Below are positions 43,798-57,108 of a stretch of 64,000 nt of DNA, in pieces (positions within the stretch are counted from its first letter, which is position 1; each line of letters starts with the position of its first letter). The stretch is from the NCBI GenBank assembly GCA_023375675.1, contig JALQBC010000003.1, positions 1,674,001 through 1,738,000 of the forward strand, read 5' to 3'. Below the pieces are notes generated by a model that saw nothing but the letters and a program-made list of their open reading frames with translations, ran no database searches and had not been told where the DNA came from. The DNA comes from Cytospora piceicola. Its lineage: Eukaryota > Ascomycota > Sordariomycetes > Diaporthales > Cytosporaceae. The position numbers were made by a program, and so were the translations under genes.

Positions 43798-45910
43798 TGC
43801 CGCCAGAATAACTGGAGTAACTGCCCAGAGTCAAAGTGCTGCGAAGTACTCGCACAGCGAGTCTTCCAAGTCAAGACGCTGATGCGCTATGCCTCTCGCA
43901 GTCCACCGTTAGAAAGGGTTGTCACCGGGGAACGGAGACGTTAAAGATGCGGTAGTCGATGCGTGGGTGGGGGGCTGAAGTGCAAGTGACTTCGTCGTCT
44001 GAGTGCTGACAAGGCAGTGAGGGGCCGCCACCGTGCTGCAGGCTCCTTAACGTGACTTATCCGGGGACTCATAAACCAGGCTCAGGGCCGTAATATCTTT
44101 TCCAAAGCAGCCAAGCCGACACAGTTGCGCCTTACCACTGAAACGTTCAGGGATCTCAGAGCAGAATCACAAGCAAGGTTCTCAGGCCAAAGCGAAGGGA
44201 CGTGAGGAACGAATTATCCACCGACAGCAAAGTATTGCAGTATTCCAGGCGAGCCTTCAAAGATTGTCCTCCCCAAAAAACCTCGACAAAGGCGACAAGC
44301 GTTTCGAATCGTATCCCCCTGCCAAAGGGCTACCAGTATCTCTATCGAATCGGTCGGAAAGTGACGGTCGTGGTGAGTCGAAGAGCTAGTCGTCGTGGTG
44401 CTCAAAGTCGACTGGCTCTTGGTGATATAAGTAGAAAGTATTGGGGGTACCTTTTCCTCCTCAAGATGTCGATACAATATGTCCCCACGGGAATCACAGC
44501 TACAGGAGGAGACTTTTTTTTTCTTCTTTTTTCCCAAGTGAACCCGGACTTGGAATGCGTTCGAGAGACGATCGTGTCTTTAGCAATGACGTGCTGCGTG
44601 CAGCCAGGACAGAACTTGGAATCGAAGATCGTAGATACTCGGTATATAAAAAGGCTGCGTGCGTCGATACGAGTCGTGCACGGTTCTCGTAGAAAGGGTT
44701 CGTCGCCGTCGTCGTCGCACGAAAGTGAACAAAAGGGCCCAAGTAATGAGGCACAGGCGTGGTCGTGGTCGTAGTTGTGGTTACGTGCTGAACCAAAGTC
44801 GGCCAAGTCGTCGCGGCGTATGTGGAGTACGGGCAGCTTCAGCACAGTGGCTCGAGTCGTAAAGCGAGAGACAAAGTCAGAGACAGATGTGGAGAGGTCT
44901 AGGCAGAGAGGCAGAGGCAAAGGGAGGCAAAGCTGAAGGAAGCGACTTCTTGTCGGCCACACGACGCAATCTCTGTCGACGTGGGAGAGACGACGAGAGG
45001 AAAGCAATGCGGCGGTTGACCGCTGTGTGTCGAAGGTGAAGGTGTGCAGGGAAGAAAAGCAAGAGGAAAGAAAGTGGGTTTCGATTGAAGAGAGTGAGTG
45101 AGACTGGAAGAGGCAGAGAGGCGGCGGAAACAAGACCTGGCGCCCCTCGCTGGTGCAAGTTTAGCGTAATGAGAAGCGGCACTTGAGGAGGTACCAAGGT
45201 ACTGCGAGTGTACTTGGCGTGTACAACAGCTACATGGCTTCAGCTTTGCAGGGTTGCCCAGGTGGGTCACAACGTCCCCGATGGCAGACGTACCCTTGGT
45301 CCTGCCCTGGAATCATCCAGGCGGTTTCGCTGCTGGAAATCGAGCTGCAATGCTGTTCGCAATTCAGGTTTCTGATCGAACTAGCAGGGGATTTCATCTC
45401 AATCGATCGGAAGTTAATTTGCTTCTTTTGCTTTGCAGAAGAAGTTCGGAATCAAGAGTGTCGTAGTAGGGCCGCGGGCAGGCAGTTGCTGAGCCTGGCT
45501 TGAGATAGTTGGAGAGTGACACCTGGGCACTTCCGAGCACGAACCTTGCAAGTACTGCGTAGTTACTCTGAAGTACCCAGAAGTGGGACTGGCAACAGGG
45601 ATGCCTGCTTCTCTCAGGTCGCCCCATGACACCCACACGCCTCACCTCCGAATCTGCGTGTGTTGCGCCCGACAGAATGCTGCTGCTCTTTTTTTTCAGC
45701 AGCAGCAGCTTTGCGCCCATATGATCACGGGGCCTGGGAGAGTCACACTATATTTTTGCGGCTCGTGGTCTTGATCGGCACCAAATAAGATGGGGGTTAC
45801 CCATATGAATCGAGAAGTTTTTGACTTGATGATATCTTGGGCCGCTCTGGGCACACCTGGATGGAGTGCAGTACCAGATTGCAAGTACCGTAACGGGAGA
45901 TATGCAATCG

Positions 45911-45960
45911 TACTAGGTACCTAGGTATATACCTATCTAGGTAGGTAACTACTTGGGTAC
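45911..45960. repeat. TACCTAGGTA motif cluster
   Basis: TACTAGGTACCTAGGTATAT followed by ACCTATCTAGGTAGGTAACT; noncoding. Confidence 0.6.
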
Positions 45961-46686
45961 CAGATCCCCTCCCCAATAGGAGGCTGGGTCACTTTGGGCT
46001 GCTACCGGTACAGCACACGCAGCTGCCCCGAAAAAGGAAACGAGTACATACAGATAGATGGCAAAGGTGTGTTGGGGAATACCATTACGACTTGGCTTCA
46101 CTTTCCTGATAACAAAGGGCCCGGGGGGGGGGGGAAGGCTGGCGTCTCTTGATGGATCGTCCTGGGCGGCGTCTAACCTGGAGGCTCGCAGCGCTTACGC
46201 TTACTTCCAACCTTGCCTATGGACAGGCAAGCCAAGCAGATCGAAAGAAGCGGCGAGCAAGCGAGCCTGGTGAGGCGGTTCCGATGTTGCCTGCCAAGGT
46301 GCACAGGTGGTTTTCAACGGACTACCAGAATGACAAACGGAGGCTATGCCCATCAAAATAGCCTGCCAAGTCTGTCTGCCTACCTTAGGTAAGTAAGTAG
46401 GTACCTTGCAAGCAAGTGATGATGATTGATGATGACGATTGATGCTCGCTCCCCAGGTCATCATCACTCAGTCGCTTCATGAACGCCATTGTCAAGGGTG
46501 AGATGAATCACAATCAATTGTAGGTAATAACCATGCATGCCTTTTGTTTCGTATGCCTATTGCCGCGACCAAAAGGGTGTTGGTAACGTGGTGTTGGGGC
46601 GGCGTTAAGACCGAGTGATGAAATAACGCCTGAAGGAAGAGTGTGCGCTGTGTGTGCGTGCTGGTCCCTGGATCGTCGCGCGTCTT

Positions 46687-46718
46687 CGCAGATTCGCAGA
46701 TTCGCAGATTCACAGATC
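46687..46718. repeat. Tandem 8-nt repeat (CGCAGATT)
   Basis: Three exact copies of CGCAGATT and a fourth degenerate copy (CACAGATC) in noncoding DNA. Confidence 0.75.
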
Positions 46719-49700
46719 AGAGTCCAGACAGGACAGGGACAGGTGGGTTCCGCCCTGTCGCTTTGAGTGGCCGGGACCTCAGCTCTTGCAGCCGCTATTC
46801 CCTTTTCGCACTTGGGCTTGCCCGTGCTTGCAAGGATAGGGTACATTGTCGTAGTTTTTAGTGTACGAATTAGTGTGGTAGCAGACCCCCAAATCGCTGA
46901 TTCTCTTAGTGACAGTGGACACGGTTCAAGATCACTTTTTTTCCTCTCCTTCTCTCTCCTTCTTGACTGTCTGTTTCGAGGGTGTGATGGATGTTATAGA
47001 GGATTCTCTCTGTGACGGAGGCTCCTGCGGTGAAGACTGGATCAGTAGTTATTTATGTACACGGTGTCAGTTGTTGGTAGCCACAAAAACACTACCGCCT
47101 GACGTGCCTGTGGGTAGGCCATGTTCAGTGGGGACAGTCTCGCGCAACCATCGTGAAGGGGTCTGTGCAAGATGACCCGGCACCTGCTAGGGTCCTGGGG
47201 GTCAGGGGGGTCATGGAGGTCCTGCGGGTCCTGGACTGCCATTCAGACAACCCCCGTTATCAAACCCACCCGCACCACCCGCACCACACCGCACCACACC
47301 ACGAACCACACTAGAGACTGCTCTCCGGACGATGGTGACACTCTAGAATGGTCTCGCCGGGCTTCACAAACCTGCTCTGAACTAACCTTCTTGACATTGA
47401 TTTTATTCTTTTTTTATATAAGAAAAAGAAGGCATTCTCCTCAGAAGGCACCATATCTCTCTTCTTTTCATCGTCCATGTCCGAGCAATCGGTGCAGTCG
47501 TGGCTTGTCACAAACACATTACAAGTCCCCCCAGGGCCGAGGTTGGTGGGGGAGTATATAGGTAATCTTTTGGCTAGTACTATTACTGCATAGTATGCTT
47601 CGGGTGATCTGCACCGACATCTGTCTGTCTGTATCTGGTACCTACACCACGGTACTATCAGACCAGGGGTTTGGCTGGCAAATCCAAATGTTCCCTTTCG
47701 CCGAGGACTGCATTATGGATGGCTGATCTGAGTTGGCAACTCACACACCTAGCCACATTTGGATTGGTTGTCACGCAACGTCGGCATCGAACGTTTTGTG
47801 CCAACCTTGGAATGCATCCCTCACCTTCGATAATCAACCCAGACCAGACCTCCTCGTTGTTATCAGCCATCGCCGGTGAAGGCAAAAAAAAAAAACTGGT
47901 TTTGGGTCTCAATGGAGGGAGAGAAAGAGAGGAAAACCCCTTGATCGCTAACTTACCGTCCTACTGTGTACAAGCACACCGAATTACAACATCTCGAGCT
48001 GCAAGGCCCGGCCCGTGGAGACCCCTAAAAATATTGGGAGGTTCAAGATAACTCCAGACCCTGGCTGTCAGGGGCACATACTCACGAGAGGGAGGGGAGG
48101 GGGGCGTAGTGGCTTGATCCCCAGAGAATCGGGAGCCGTCAGTATACCCAATATCAGCTGCAGCATAAACAGTACCCGACCTGCCGACCTGCCGACCTGC
48201 GCTGTGCTGCACTGCCCAGGTCCTACCTAGGTCCTACCTACCTAGTAGGTACTTGAGTACGTTGCAGCACTCCCGCATATGCGCAGAAACTCTCAGGATG
48301 AATGGATGGGTGGGTGGATGGGTGGTGGATAAATAAACAGCAATACTGTACATCCTTTGACAGCTAGGTGCTGTCCAGCAGCATATCGGCCCTGTTTCCA
48401 AGTTGAACACGGCTCTGTTGCTGCTGTCGTTTTCAAACTAGGCCATTGTTTCACCCACGCTTCCTTGTGGCCATTTGTGGGGGGCCACTCATACATAGAG
48501 AATCGACGTTCAACCCTCTGGGCGATCCAGACACGCCCTGCTCGCTCACCTCCAAGGAAAAAACAAGTGACCCATTTTTATATGCGTCAGGATGGAGTCT
48601 GTTTCGTGAATCCATGCAATCACGGCCTCTTTTGCCGTCCTGTCTCTGTATGACCACCATCACGAGCCTCGAGTCCAGAGATTATGGTACATGATCCCCT
48701 GCCGCCAGTGTCACCCATGCCGGGCAATCCTTAAGAGAGTCTCCAGATCAGTCAGGGTTTTTCTTGCAGCACGAAAACCGGTCAGCAAGGCGGTCAAATG
48801 CCATGAGTTCTTTGCTCGTCCACCGCCAAAGAGATTGGATACTACCTAGGTATTCATGTATGTGTGGTCGTCGCAACTTGGAGACCGTCATCCGTGGTGG
48901 AAATGGCTTGTCGTCTTTCTACCCAGTACTGTAGTGTACAGGGGGGGGGTGAGGGTGGAACCCCGTCGATCTCCTAAGGTCGACTGGTGCCTCTGAAAGT
49001 TCGAGAGTCTATCCAGGACCCACCATGGCTTATCGGGTTTGGTTCGGAAATTCCGGAATTCAGGGTCCTTACTCCATGTCGTAGCCATCCAGGCCACCGA
49101 AAGGAGACATCGCTGCGAGCCCCTTGCTGGCACGGTCATGGTATCATCGACCACGAGGAATTGGTTCCAGTTCGAGCATTTTGTAGGCCAGGAAATGATG
49201 CTGCGATTGCGAGAAATCTCATCTCAGGATGTGCTGTATGGTGGGACACACAGCATAATCAAGATTGGAGCCTGATATTTCGCTGCCCCACTTGCAAGTC
49301 CAAAAAGAGCAATGGTTCTCTTCCCTTCATCAATCAACCTTGTTATCAAATATCCCAGCCCCCGCAAGGTGGTTGACCTGGTCAAAAAAAATAGACGAAG
49401 AGAAAAAAACTGCAAGAAAGAGAGTATTTTGGATCGCGATTCCCGTATCCCAGTTGGATCCCATCATTCATTCCATCCATGGCTGCCGAGCATCTTCCTC
49501 AACACCTTGGGCAACCCGACTTCACACAATCCTCGACTCACAGCTCACCGGCAACAGTGACACCACACCGTCCGGTGCACACCCGTCAAACATGCATGAG
49601 TACCTGTCAGACACTCCTCATGAAACATACCCAGTATACGCAACGCGGATAATATCGCAGACACTATCCCGTACTATCCCGTACCTGATATATACCAAGG

Positions 49701-50170
49701 AAGAGCTACTTAGAAGGTACTTTGCATGTGCTCTTGTGGCCCCCGTTTAGCACGTGGTGTACATACTTACTTAAGTACCTAACTTAGGGATCTATAGGCA
49801 TGTCATGGTCAATGGCTCATTAGTCAATCGGAGTGCCTGAGTACCCAGGTATCTAAGCATAACCACTTGCCGGTGGCATCAACCCTGGGAGATCTCGGGT
49901 CCGAGTCTTGTGGTGCTCGGGCACCATAGGCATCCAGCATCCTTTACCAACGGCAAGTGGTCGCCACTCTATCTCCGGAAAATCGCCCGATCGACAAGCT
50001 GTGCTTGATGCTGTTGGCCCAGGCCAGGCAGCCTCAGCGAGGAGGGAAGGGTAGCACAAACTCGCGGGAACACATTCGATAGGACGTTGGTAACCGCCTC
50101 ATGCAGGACAAAAGGCCTGACTTGCTCGTTTCCGTTCTACCCGCTAATGCATCGCGTACCTGGGCATCTT

Positions 50171-50217
50171 CATCATTATCATTATCATTATCATTATCAT
50201 CATCATCATCATTATTA
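50171..50217. repeat. Microsatellite (CATTAT/CAT)n
   Basis: CATTAT units passing into CAT units, about 500 bp upstream of the aspartyl aminopeptidase start. Confidence 0.85.
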
Positions 50218-50706
50218 GTGCGTGTTCTCGTACACAGTAAAGAGGAGGTAAGGGGTGTGCTGTGCTGTACTGTGCTGCCCCTGAACTTGACACATTGGCT
50301 CAGGTCAGGGCTCCGACACATAAGAAGTCAAGTCTAATTCTATTTTCTCTAGCAACATCGCACATAAGTGTGATTGGAGTAAGGCTGAAGGATCGAGCGC
50401 ATGTATGTATAGTTTCATCAATTGATGGCCCCCAGCACCATCCCCCCTAGCAACGCACGCACCTAAATAGATCTGGGAGTGCACCCTTGTCGCTCGGGCC
50501 GAATTTATGGGGCAAATCCTGACGCTATCCCAGAGCATTGAATGTCATGGCCGATCCGGAAGGGGAGGGGCAAGGCAAGCGCGCCGGATTATGTACCGGT
50601 ATCATTTCCCGTGATCGTAACGTCGTGTCTCACATCCCACCTCGATACACCTGCCACGCCCTGAACTGCAACCTTTCTGGTGTTGTATTAAAGACCCGAC
50701 TGCCTT

Positions 50707-52604
50707 ATGCCAAACAACGGCTTTGTATTGGGCTCATATAGATCAGCTTCCATCAGAATAACTCGTCCAAGCACCCTCGTCTATCGCCGCAGCTTCTCAG
50801 CCACCTCTTTCAATATGGCACCCCCCAAGTCTGCCCAGGAATTCCTTGACTTCGTGAACGCGTCACCAACTCGTAAGCATCAGCATCTCGAAACACACAA
50901 TGCGTAACCCTTTTCGCTCACCCCTTTTTGATCAGCTTACCATGTTGTCGCCTCATCTGTGACCCGCCTCGAGGCTGCTGGCTTCAAGGCCATCAAGGAG
51001 AGGGACAACTGGTCCTCGGAGCTCCAGCCCGGCGGCAAGTACTATCTCACACGGAACGGTTCATCCATTGTCGCCTTCGCCATCGGCAAGAAATGGGCCC
51101 CCGGCAACCCCATCGCCATGATCGGTGCTCACACCGACTCCCCCTGCCTGCGCATCAAGCCCGTCTCCAAGAAGACCAATGCCGGCTTCATGCAGGTCGG
51201 CGTTGAGACGTACGGTGGCGGCATATGGCACTCTTGGTTCGACCGTGATCTCTCCATCGCGGGCCGTGTCCTAGTCAAGGACGCCGCGGGGAACTTCTTG
51301 CAGAAGCTCATCAAGGTCGATAAGCCCATCCTGAGAATTCCTACCCTGGCCATCCACCTTGACAGGGCGTCCAACTTCGACCCGAACAAGGAGACTGAGC
51401 TGTTCCCTATCTGTGGACTTGCCGCTGCTGAGCTGAACCGGACCGGGAAGACGGAGAAGGAGGCGAAGGCGGAGGCCGCGGAGGCCGCGGAGGTCGAGCA
51501 GGGTGGGGATTTCCAGCCGCTCAAGGCCATGGTGCAGAGGCATCATCCCTATCTGATCGATGTCATTGCGCAGCATGCTGATGTCGAGGCCGACGGGGTT
51601 GTCGACTTCGAGCTGGTGCTGTACGACACGCAAAAGTCCTGCCTGGGTGGTCTCAACGACGAGTTCATCTTCTCCCCACGCCTCGACAACCAGGAAATGA
51701 CATACTGCAGCGTCATGGGGCTGATAGAGTCCGTGAAGCCCGACAGCAGCCTGGACGACGAGTCCTCTATTAGACTGATCACATGCTTCGACCACGAGGA
51801 GATCGGATCGACCAGTGCGCAAGGCGCCAACTCGAACCTCCTGCCCGCTGTTATTCGGCGCCTGTCTGTCCTTCCCCGGGGTAACTTTGCCGATACTGGC
51901 TCCGAAAAGTCGTACGACCATGTCAATGCCGAAGAGGTTGCCACAGCATTCGAACAGACTTTGTCGACCTCTTTCTTTGTTTCCGCCGACATGGCACAGT
52001 ACGTCCCTTTCCCGCCCAGAAATCTCCATGAGTCGGTTTCTGAAGTGATGTCTCAAGAGGGCTCTCCCTGAGATATGTTTCACTGTTTCCTGAGACAATT
52101 ACTCAGACATCCGACCTTGATCAGAAAGCTTACTGACGAAAACTGTTGTATAGCTCGGTCAACCCGAACTACCAGTCAAAATATGAGTCGAACCACCAGC
52201 CGGAGATGAACAAGGGCACCGTCATCAAGAGTGAGTCGTCCTCCCTGACGAAGATGCAGCGTACAAATAAAGACTAAACAACCCAACCCAAACCAACAGT
52301 CAACGCGAACCAACGATACGCAACCAATTCCCCCGGAATCGTCCTCCTCCAGGAGGTGGCAAAGAAGGCGGGCGTGCCTCTCCAGCTGTTTGTTGTCCGT
52401 AACGACAGCTCCTGTGGCAGCACCATCGGGCCCATGCTGTCGGCCAAGATGGGCGTGCGGACCCTGGACCTGGGCAACGCGCAGCTGTCCATGCACTCGA
52501 TCCGCGAGACGGGTGGGTCGTACGACGTCGAGCACGGCATCAGGCTGTTTGAGTCGTTTCTGTCGAATTACGCCGGGTTGGAGTCCAAGATCCTCGTGGA
52601 TTAA
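50707..52604 (+). CDS. Aspartyl aminopeptidase, M18 family, with possible mitochondrial presequence
   Basis: Metallopeptidase removing N-terminal Asp/Glu (yeast Ape4, mammalian DNPEP). Exons: 50707-50872, 50936-51998, 52154-52230, 52300-52604, all in phase, 536 residues. Metal and catalytic residues seen (536-residue numbering): His121 in GAHTDSPCLRIKP, Asp306 in PRLDNQEMTYCSV, Glu343/344 in CFDHEEIGSTSAQGA, and the C-terminal His of QLSMHSIRETGG. The usual cytosolic protein would start at the internal ATG 50815 (MAPPKSAQEFLDFVN, 500 residues). The upstream in-frame ATG adds 36 residues rich in Arg/Ser with no acidic residue (RSASIRITRPSTLVYRRSFS), which looks like a mitochondrial targeting signal. 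An Ala/Glu-rich insertion (EKEAKAEAAEAAEVEQGG) is also present. Family assignment is firm; start choice is open. Confidence 0.93.
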
Positions 52605-53848
52605 GGCAAAGCATATTGACCCACTGGGACATGGCTGACTGATAGAAACAAGATTTACCATTTTTTGTCGCAGAGCGAAGGAACTTGTATCGATTAGAAC
52701 ACCCGTCAATCATGTTGAACTGCCAGTGGCTGTTGTAGATATCCTCTACTCCTACTCAGTCTTAGCCCTCAACACATTGGTAATGTGTCCAAAATTTTCA
52801 AATATATGACCACAAAATACATACACCAAACGGCTTAGTCGTACTTGAAGCCTATAATGATCCTGTTTTCAATCATCAGTCGTTCTTCCCTCGAGTATCT
52901 ATTCAAAAGTCCACGCAGAGGCCCTTGTCTATGTCTACAGTGCTTACTAGAACACGCAGGTCTACTATAATTTGGGGCAACCGCAAATACTTGCAGGGGT
53001 AAAATATTCTTCAATGCAGATATGTGGTGGTGAGAGTAGCGTCAAACTTGACGGGCGCATGATATGGGGAGATGTTCCTTTCCCAGGAAGATCTGGGAGG
53101 ACACTATTAATAGTAAAATCCCCAAATGCTGGTGCAAGTAACTGGATGGGCTGCAAGATTTTCCATCAAAAACAATGTATTTTCTCCCCCCCCCCCACCA
53201 ACACCCCCCCACCAACACTCGAAGGGATATATACACTTGTGTCATTAGAGAAGTCTACTGTCTGGTTCGGAGCTGTCAGGTAACTCAAAAAGACCAAGGG
53301 CAAACAACGGGCAGCAGGCTCCTTGGCCCAGCAAAACCAGTGACATTTCCGGAACATACAGGGACCCAATGAAGTCGGGCTTCCAACAGTGAACACACTT
53401 AGATTATAGACAGGCCGGTGCAAATCAACAGTCATATCTATCGTGTGGTGGGCGGAGGTGAAGCCTAACACACAATCGAAGTTGTAAATGGACATGCCAA
53501 TACTGGGGGAATCTTTTTATCTTTCTGTCTATTTATGCATCCAGAGACAAGCCCTTCCCTACCATTCTCCCCTGAACACGAAAGCTTCCCAAACTTGACC
53601 TGCCTCCTTCAAAAGTTCCGGGCATACTCCATGAATAGTGATACTAATCTTGATGCGCCCACCACTTCCTATTATCAAAACACAGTTGTCTGTGCAGAGG
53701 GGTCCGGCCGGCTCAGTCCCGCAAACGAGACAAGGCGACTCTTTGAAGGTGGTAACCTTCAATCACCACATTAACCACTGACCGTTTGGCCTCCTCCCGT
53801 TGACCGAGGCTCACCAAAGAACCACCGAGGGCAAGAAGCGGCACCACA
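52605..53848. other. Convergent intergenic, 1.2 kb
   Basis: 3' flanks of the aminopeptidase and Los1 genes. Contains C-rich tracts at 53186-53210. No gene supported. Confidence 0.55.
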
Positions 53849-56800
53849 CTATTTGCTCCCACTCATCCTCGTGAGGTAGTTCGAGAAAGCTTTCCTGTCC
53901 GTAGACAAGCAGTGTAGGAACTCTGAGCCATCGATACCAAAGCTTGGGAAGAGGGTGCTCTGGAGGTTGCGGATGAAGACCTCGCCAGTCTTGGTGTAGA
54001 TTGTCTGCTCCAGCTGCACAATCTCGTTCATGACCTGCCTAGTCTGGGCATCGGACGGGTTAAACTGTGGGTCCTTGAGGACCTCCCAGCAAACGGGGTG
54101 GAAGCGTTCAACGATGAACCCATCGAAGCCCGGGATGAACGGAGTCGGGTTCGCTGTAGGTGGCGTTGGAGGGGATGAGATGGTGGCCACATCTGGGCCG
54201 CCCCAAACGGACGTCATCTTTGTCAATAGCCCGAAGGCCAACCTGCTCGTGGCCATGTTGCCGTGCGAAATTGTTCTGGCCAATGTGATAATGGAGGATA
54301 TGAGGGACTCGAAGTATCCCTGGTTCGTCTCGCTGACTAACACGTTTCCGAGGTCGTTTTGCAGGATGATCTGAATGAAATGAAGATACTCCCTCCTCAG
54401 CTCGCCGAGCTGGATGTCATCATCCGTGCCAGTGGCCGGCTGGGACAGGCCCTCAAAAATGCGCTGCAGAAGTGGCGTGAGAAGCATGTTCAGTATTTCG
54501 TAGATCTCACCCTTGAAATTGAACACAATTTGTTCTAGTAGCCGGAGGAACATGGCCATCTCGTCGTTTGATGAACTCTGCGAGAGCAAGCCTTCAATCC
54601 ACTGCGGCAGCTGAGGCAGCACGGTAACGCCCAGCACGCCGAGCAAACGAGAGAAAGCCGATCTGCAAGCGGTACGAATCTCGCGGTTCGTGTTCAGCTC
54701 CTTGAGCGCTACGAGGATAGCTTCCGCAACGCGTGAGAATACCTCAGAGATCTCCTTGGCCGGTGCTGGCTGCTTGTTGACGTTGTTGCCCGTTGGGGAA
54801 TCAGCATATCCATGGGCTAATATTCCCAGTGCCGTGATGATGTGGTGAACCTGGAGAATGGCCTGCGAGTCACCAGACTTCGCTCTTGGCAAGTTCTGCT
54901 CCATGTCCGTGAACAAAGGCTCCATGATGGAACGAGCGTACAGCACCTGCTTTTCTACAGGGGTGCCGGTGGTAGAGGAGATGCAGCCGATAGCCTCAAA
55001 CAAGTAGCACTGGTTTGTGAACATGGCATCTGCTGAATGATCCGACTCATCGGAGGACATATCGTCATCTGCCTCGTCGCTTGTGACTTCGGCCTTTATG
55101 GATAGCAAATCGCCAATGGATTGTATGACAGTTTCTGTCATGTTCTGTACTTGAGCCCGCAGTTGCTTGACTAACCGGTAGAACAAATACCACGAGCGTA
55201 CGCGCACTCGAACGTGGTCATGGTGCACCAAGCGCACAAAGTTTTCCAGTACACGTGGTATATACTCTTGGCGGGTTTCGAAGAAGACGGCATAGCGAAC
55301 GCAGATTTCCATGTACTGCAGAAGAATCGCGGGGTGTGGGAAGTTAGAAATGTCTGTGAAAACGTATCAGCAATCAACTCCAAATATGTGCGTCGGCCGA
55401 TTTGCCTTGATTGCTTACCTGATTCTACCATCTTCGACATGATGAGCAGGAGCCTCTCAGCAGCAGCAGAACTGGGTTGAGATTTGCCAGCCAACCCTGA
55501 ATTCGGAAGCGCAAGCTCGCCAAACAAATACATCTCGTGCAAAGCCAAGTCTACATCCCTCCAGTCCATTTGAGCCCCTTGTTGGTCAAGCGTCTGGAAT
55601 GTGTTCGCGACAAGGTTGCTAAGGGTCTCCAAGTAGAGGGTTTGATCGACCGCCGCTACACTCTTTTGAAGATTCTGCAGTCGCTTTCGCAGTTCTTGGA
55701 ACTCTGCCTCGTCGGTTTGCTCATCCTCATCGCCCCATGATGCTGTCTCGTCATACCTCATCTTCATGATGATGGCGTTCAGAATGCTGGGAAGCATTTC
55801 GGAATAGCGAGGCGGCAAGGGCGTTATTTTGCGGAAGAGAGTAAGGATATCGGTTAGGGATGGGATGACAGAGGAGCAGACCTCGTCAAACTCATCGGAG
55901 AAGAAGCGGAGGAGGAGCGGAACAAAGTCATGCAAATGCTGCTCAGCCTTGGAACCGGCGTCCTGGCTGAACATTTCAAGCACCTTCACGACGTCCGTCA
56001 TCACCACGTTGACAAGCTTCGCCACGGCTTCCGCCAGGTCTGTATCATATTTGGGCGTACCCCTGTACTGGTTCAAGGGCGGGCTGTTGACAAGCTCAGA
56101 AACAATTGGCTGAAGCCCGAGAAAAGCGATCAGCTCCATTTTGTCAGTGGGCTTCATCTTCTTCGAGGTGATCTCGGTGTAGGCGTCGACAGCGGCATCT
56201 CGGACCTTGTCAGTGTCGCCTTTGGTCCGTCCAATCAAAGGAAGCAGCAGATTGATCATGTCCTGTTGGATAACTAGGGTAATATCAATCCATTGTACCC
56301 ATTTGCCCAGAACCTTCAGGGTCATCTCGATGATTCTGTCATCCTGATTCTGATATTGCGCGAGGATTTCCTGCCAGGAGCGAACGACCTTCTGCATATC
56401 CCTTTCCCTGACAAGGTCTTTGAGGTCGACATTGCGGTTCGCCTCGTCCGGCTGTCTAGAGAGCAGCTGATCTGCGATCTCGTCGTGAACGGCAAGCAGT
56501 ATGCGGAGGTAGAGGACACAACCGGCAGGGTTGTCCCTCCTGTCACTCCCAGGCAGGCTGGTCAGGGACAAGAAGTCATCCATGAAGCTTTCCCATCCTT
56601 GTTTGTACAGCCGGACAAACAGCAGTGTCAAGGTCTGTGTAAGTTTATTCTGTAGAGTAGGCGAATCGATCTGCTCGGGGTTGCTGGCGTAGCTCCGCTT
56701 CACGTAGTCGAGTAAGGCGTCTTTCAGGATGGCTAGCTGGCTCGCATCGCTCTCGATCATGATTGCATTGTTGATAGCATCAAGGCAAACGACACGGACG

Positions 56801-57108
56801 ACCTCGATCGGGGAAGGGTCCCGGACGAAGAGGGAGACACAGGCCTGCCATGCTTGAGGATCAGACCTCAGGTTGTTGAGGAACTCGAAGGCCTGTTGCT
56901 TGAGGGCTTGGTCGGAGTGAGGGTCCCAGCCTATCTGGATAGCATTCTCGATCTGCAAACACACAACCCCAAGTCAGATTTTAAGGTCCAGTGGTCTAGG
57001 TTGAAAGGGGCTTTGGAAAAGGAGCAGCACATGGCTTGGTGGGTTGGGTTGGAAAATGTCTTGCGTGACTGGACACAGCACACAAATCTGTCGTACCTGG
57101 CTCTCCAT
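53849..57108 (-). CDS. LOS1: Exportin-T, nuclear tRNA exporter
   Basis: 1016-residue karyopherin-beta that carries mature tRNA out of the nucleus with Ran-GTP; yeast Los1 loss also disturbs tRNA splicing. Exons: 57108-57097 (12 nt, MESQ), 56952-55419, 55353-53849. Introns are GTACGA...TGCAG (144 nt) and GTAAGC...CACAG (65 nt), all in phase. The N-terminus reads MESQ joined to IENAIQIGWDPHSDQ and ALKQQAFEFLNNLRSDPQAW, the family start. HEAT-like repeats fill the protein, for example DRIIEMTLKVLGKWVQWIDI and EYLHFIQIILQNDLGNVL. An acidic loop lies between repeats (TSDEADDDMSSDESDHS). Length matches fungal Los1. The only oddity is the four-codon first exon. Confidence 0.93.

Larger units (their letters stand above)
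43798..50706. other. Gene-poor 6.9-kb block upstream of MED15
   Basis: No gene supported on either strand. The part from about 43,800 to 45,170 is purine-rich on the plus strand, so pyrimidine-rich in the sense of MED15; it could be a long leader or promoter. The rest carries TACCTAGGTA clusters (45911-45960, 46381-46406, 48221-48260, 48841-48853, 49765-49853), G runs (46123-46134, 48941-48949), an 8-nt tandem repeat and a CATTAT microsatellite. Short open frames here have no recognisable domain. Confidence 0.5.

Noticed and set aside
44202..44774. Plus-strand 190-codon open frame in the gene-poor block
   Set aside because: Overlaps the previous frame in antisense, Ser/Arg-rich and featureless.
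44402..45133. Minus-strand 243-codon open frame upstream of MED15
   Set aside because: It comes from pyrimidine-rich leader-like DNA, giving Ser/Leu/Phe/Cys-rich sequence without domain, intron logic or similarity.
49860..49930. GGGTCCGAGTC resembling a tRNA box B
   Set aside because: No cloverleaf can be built around it on either strand.
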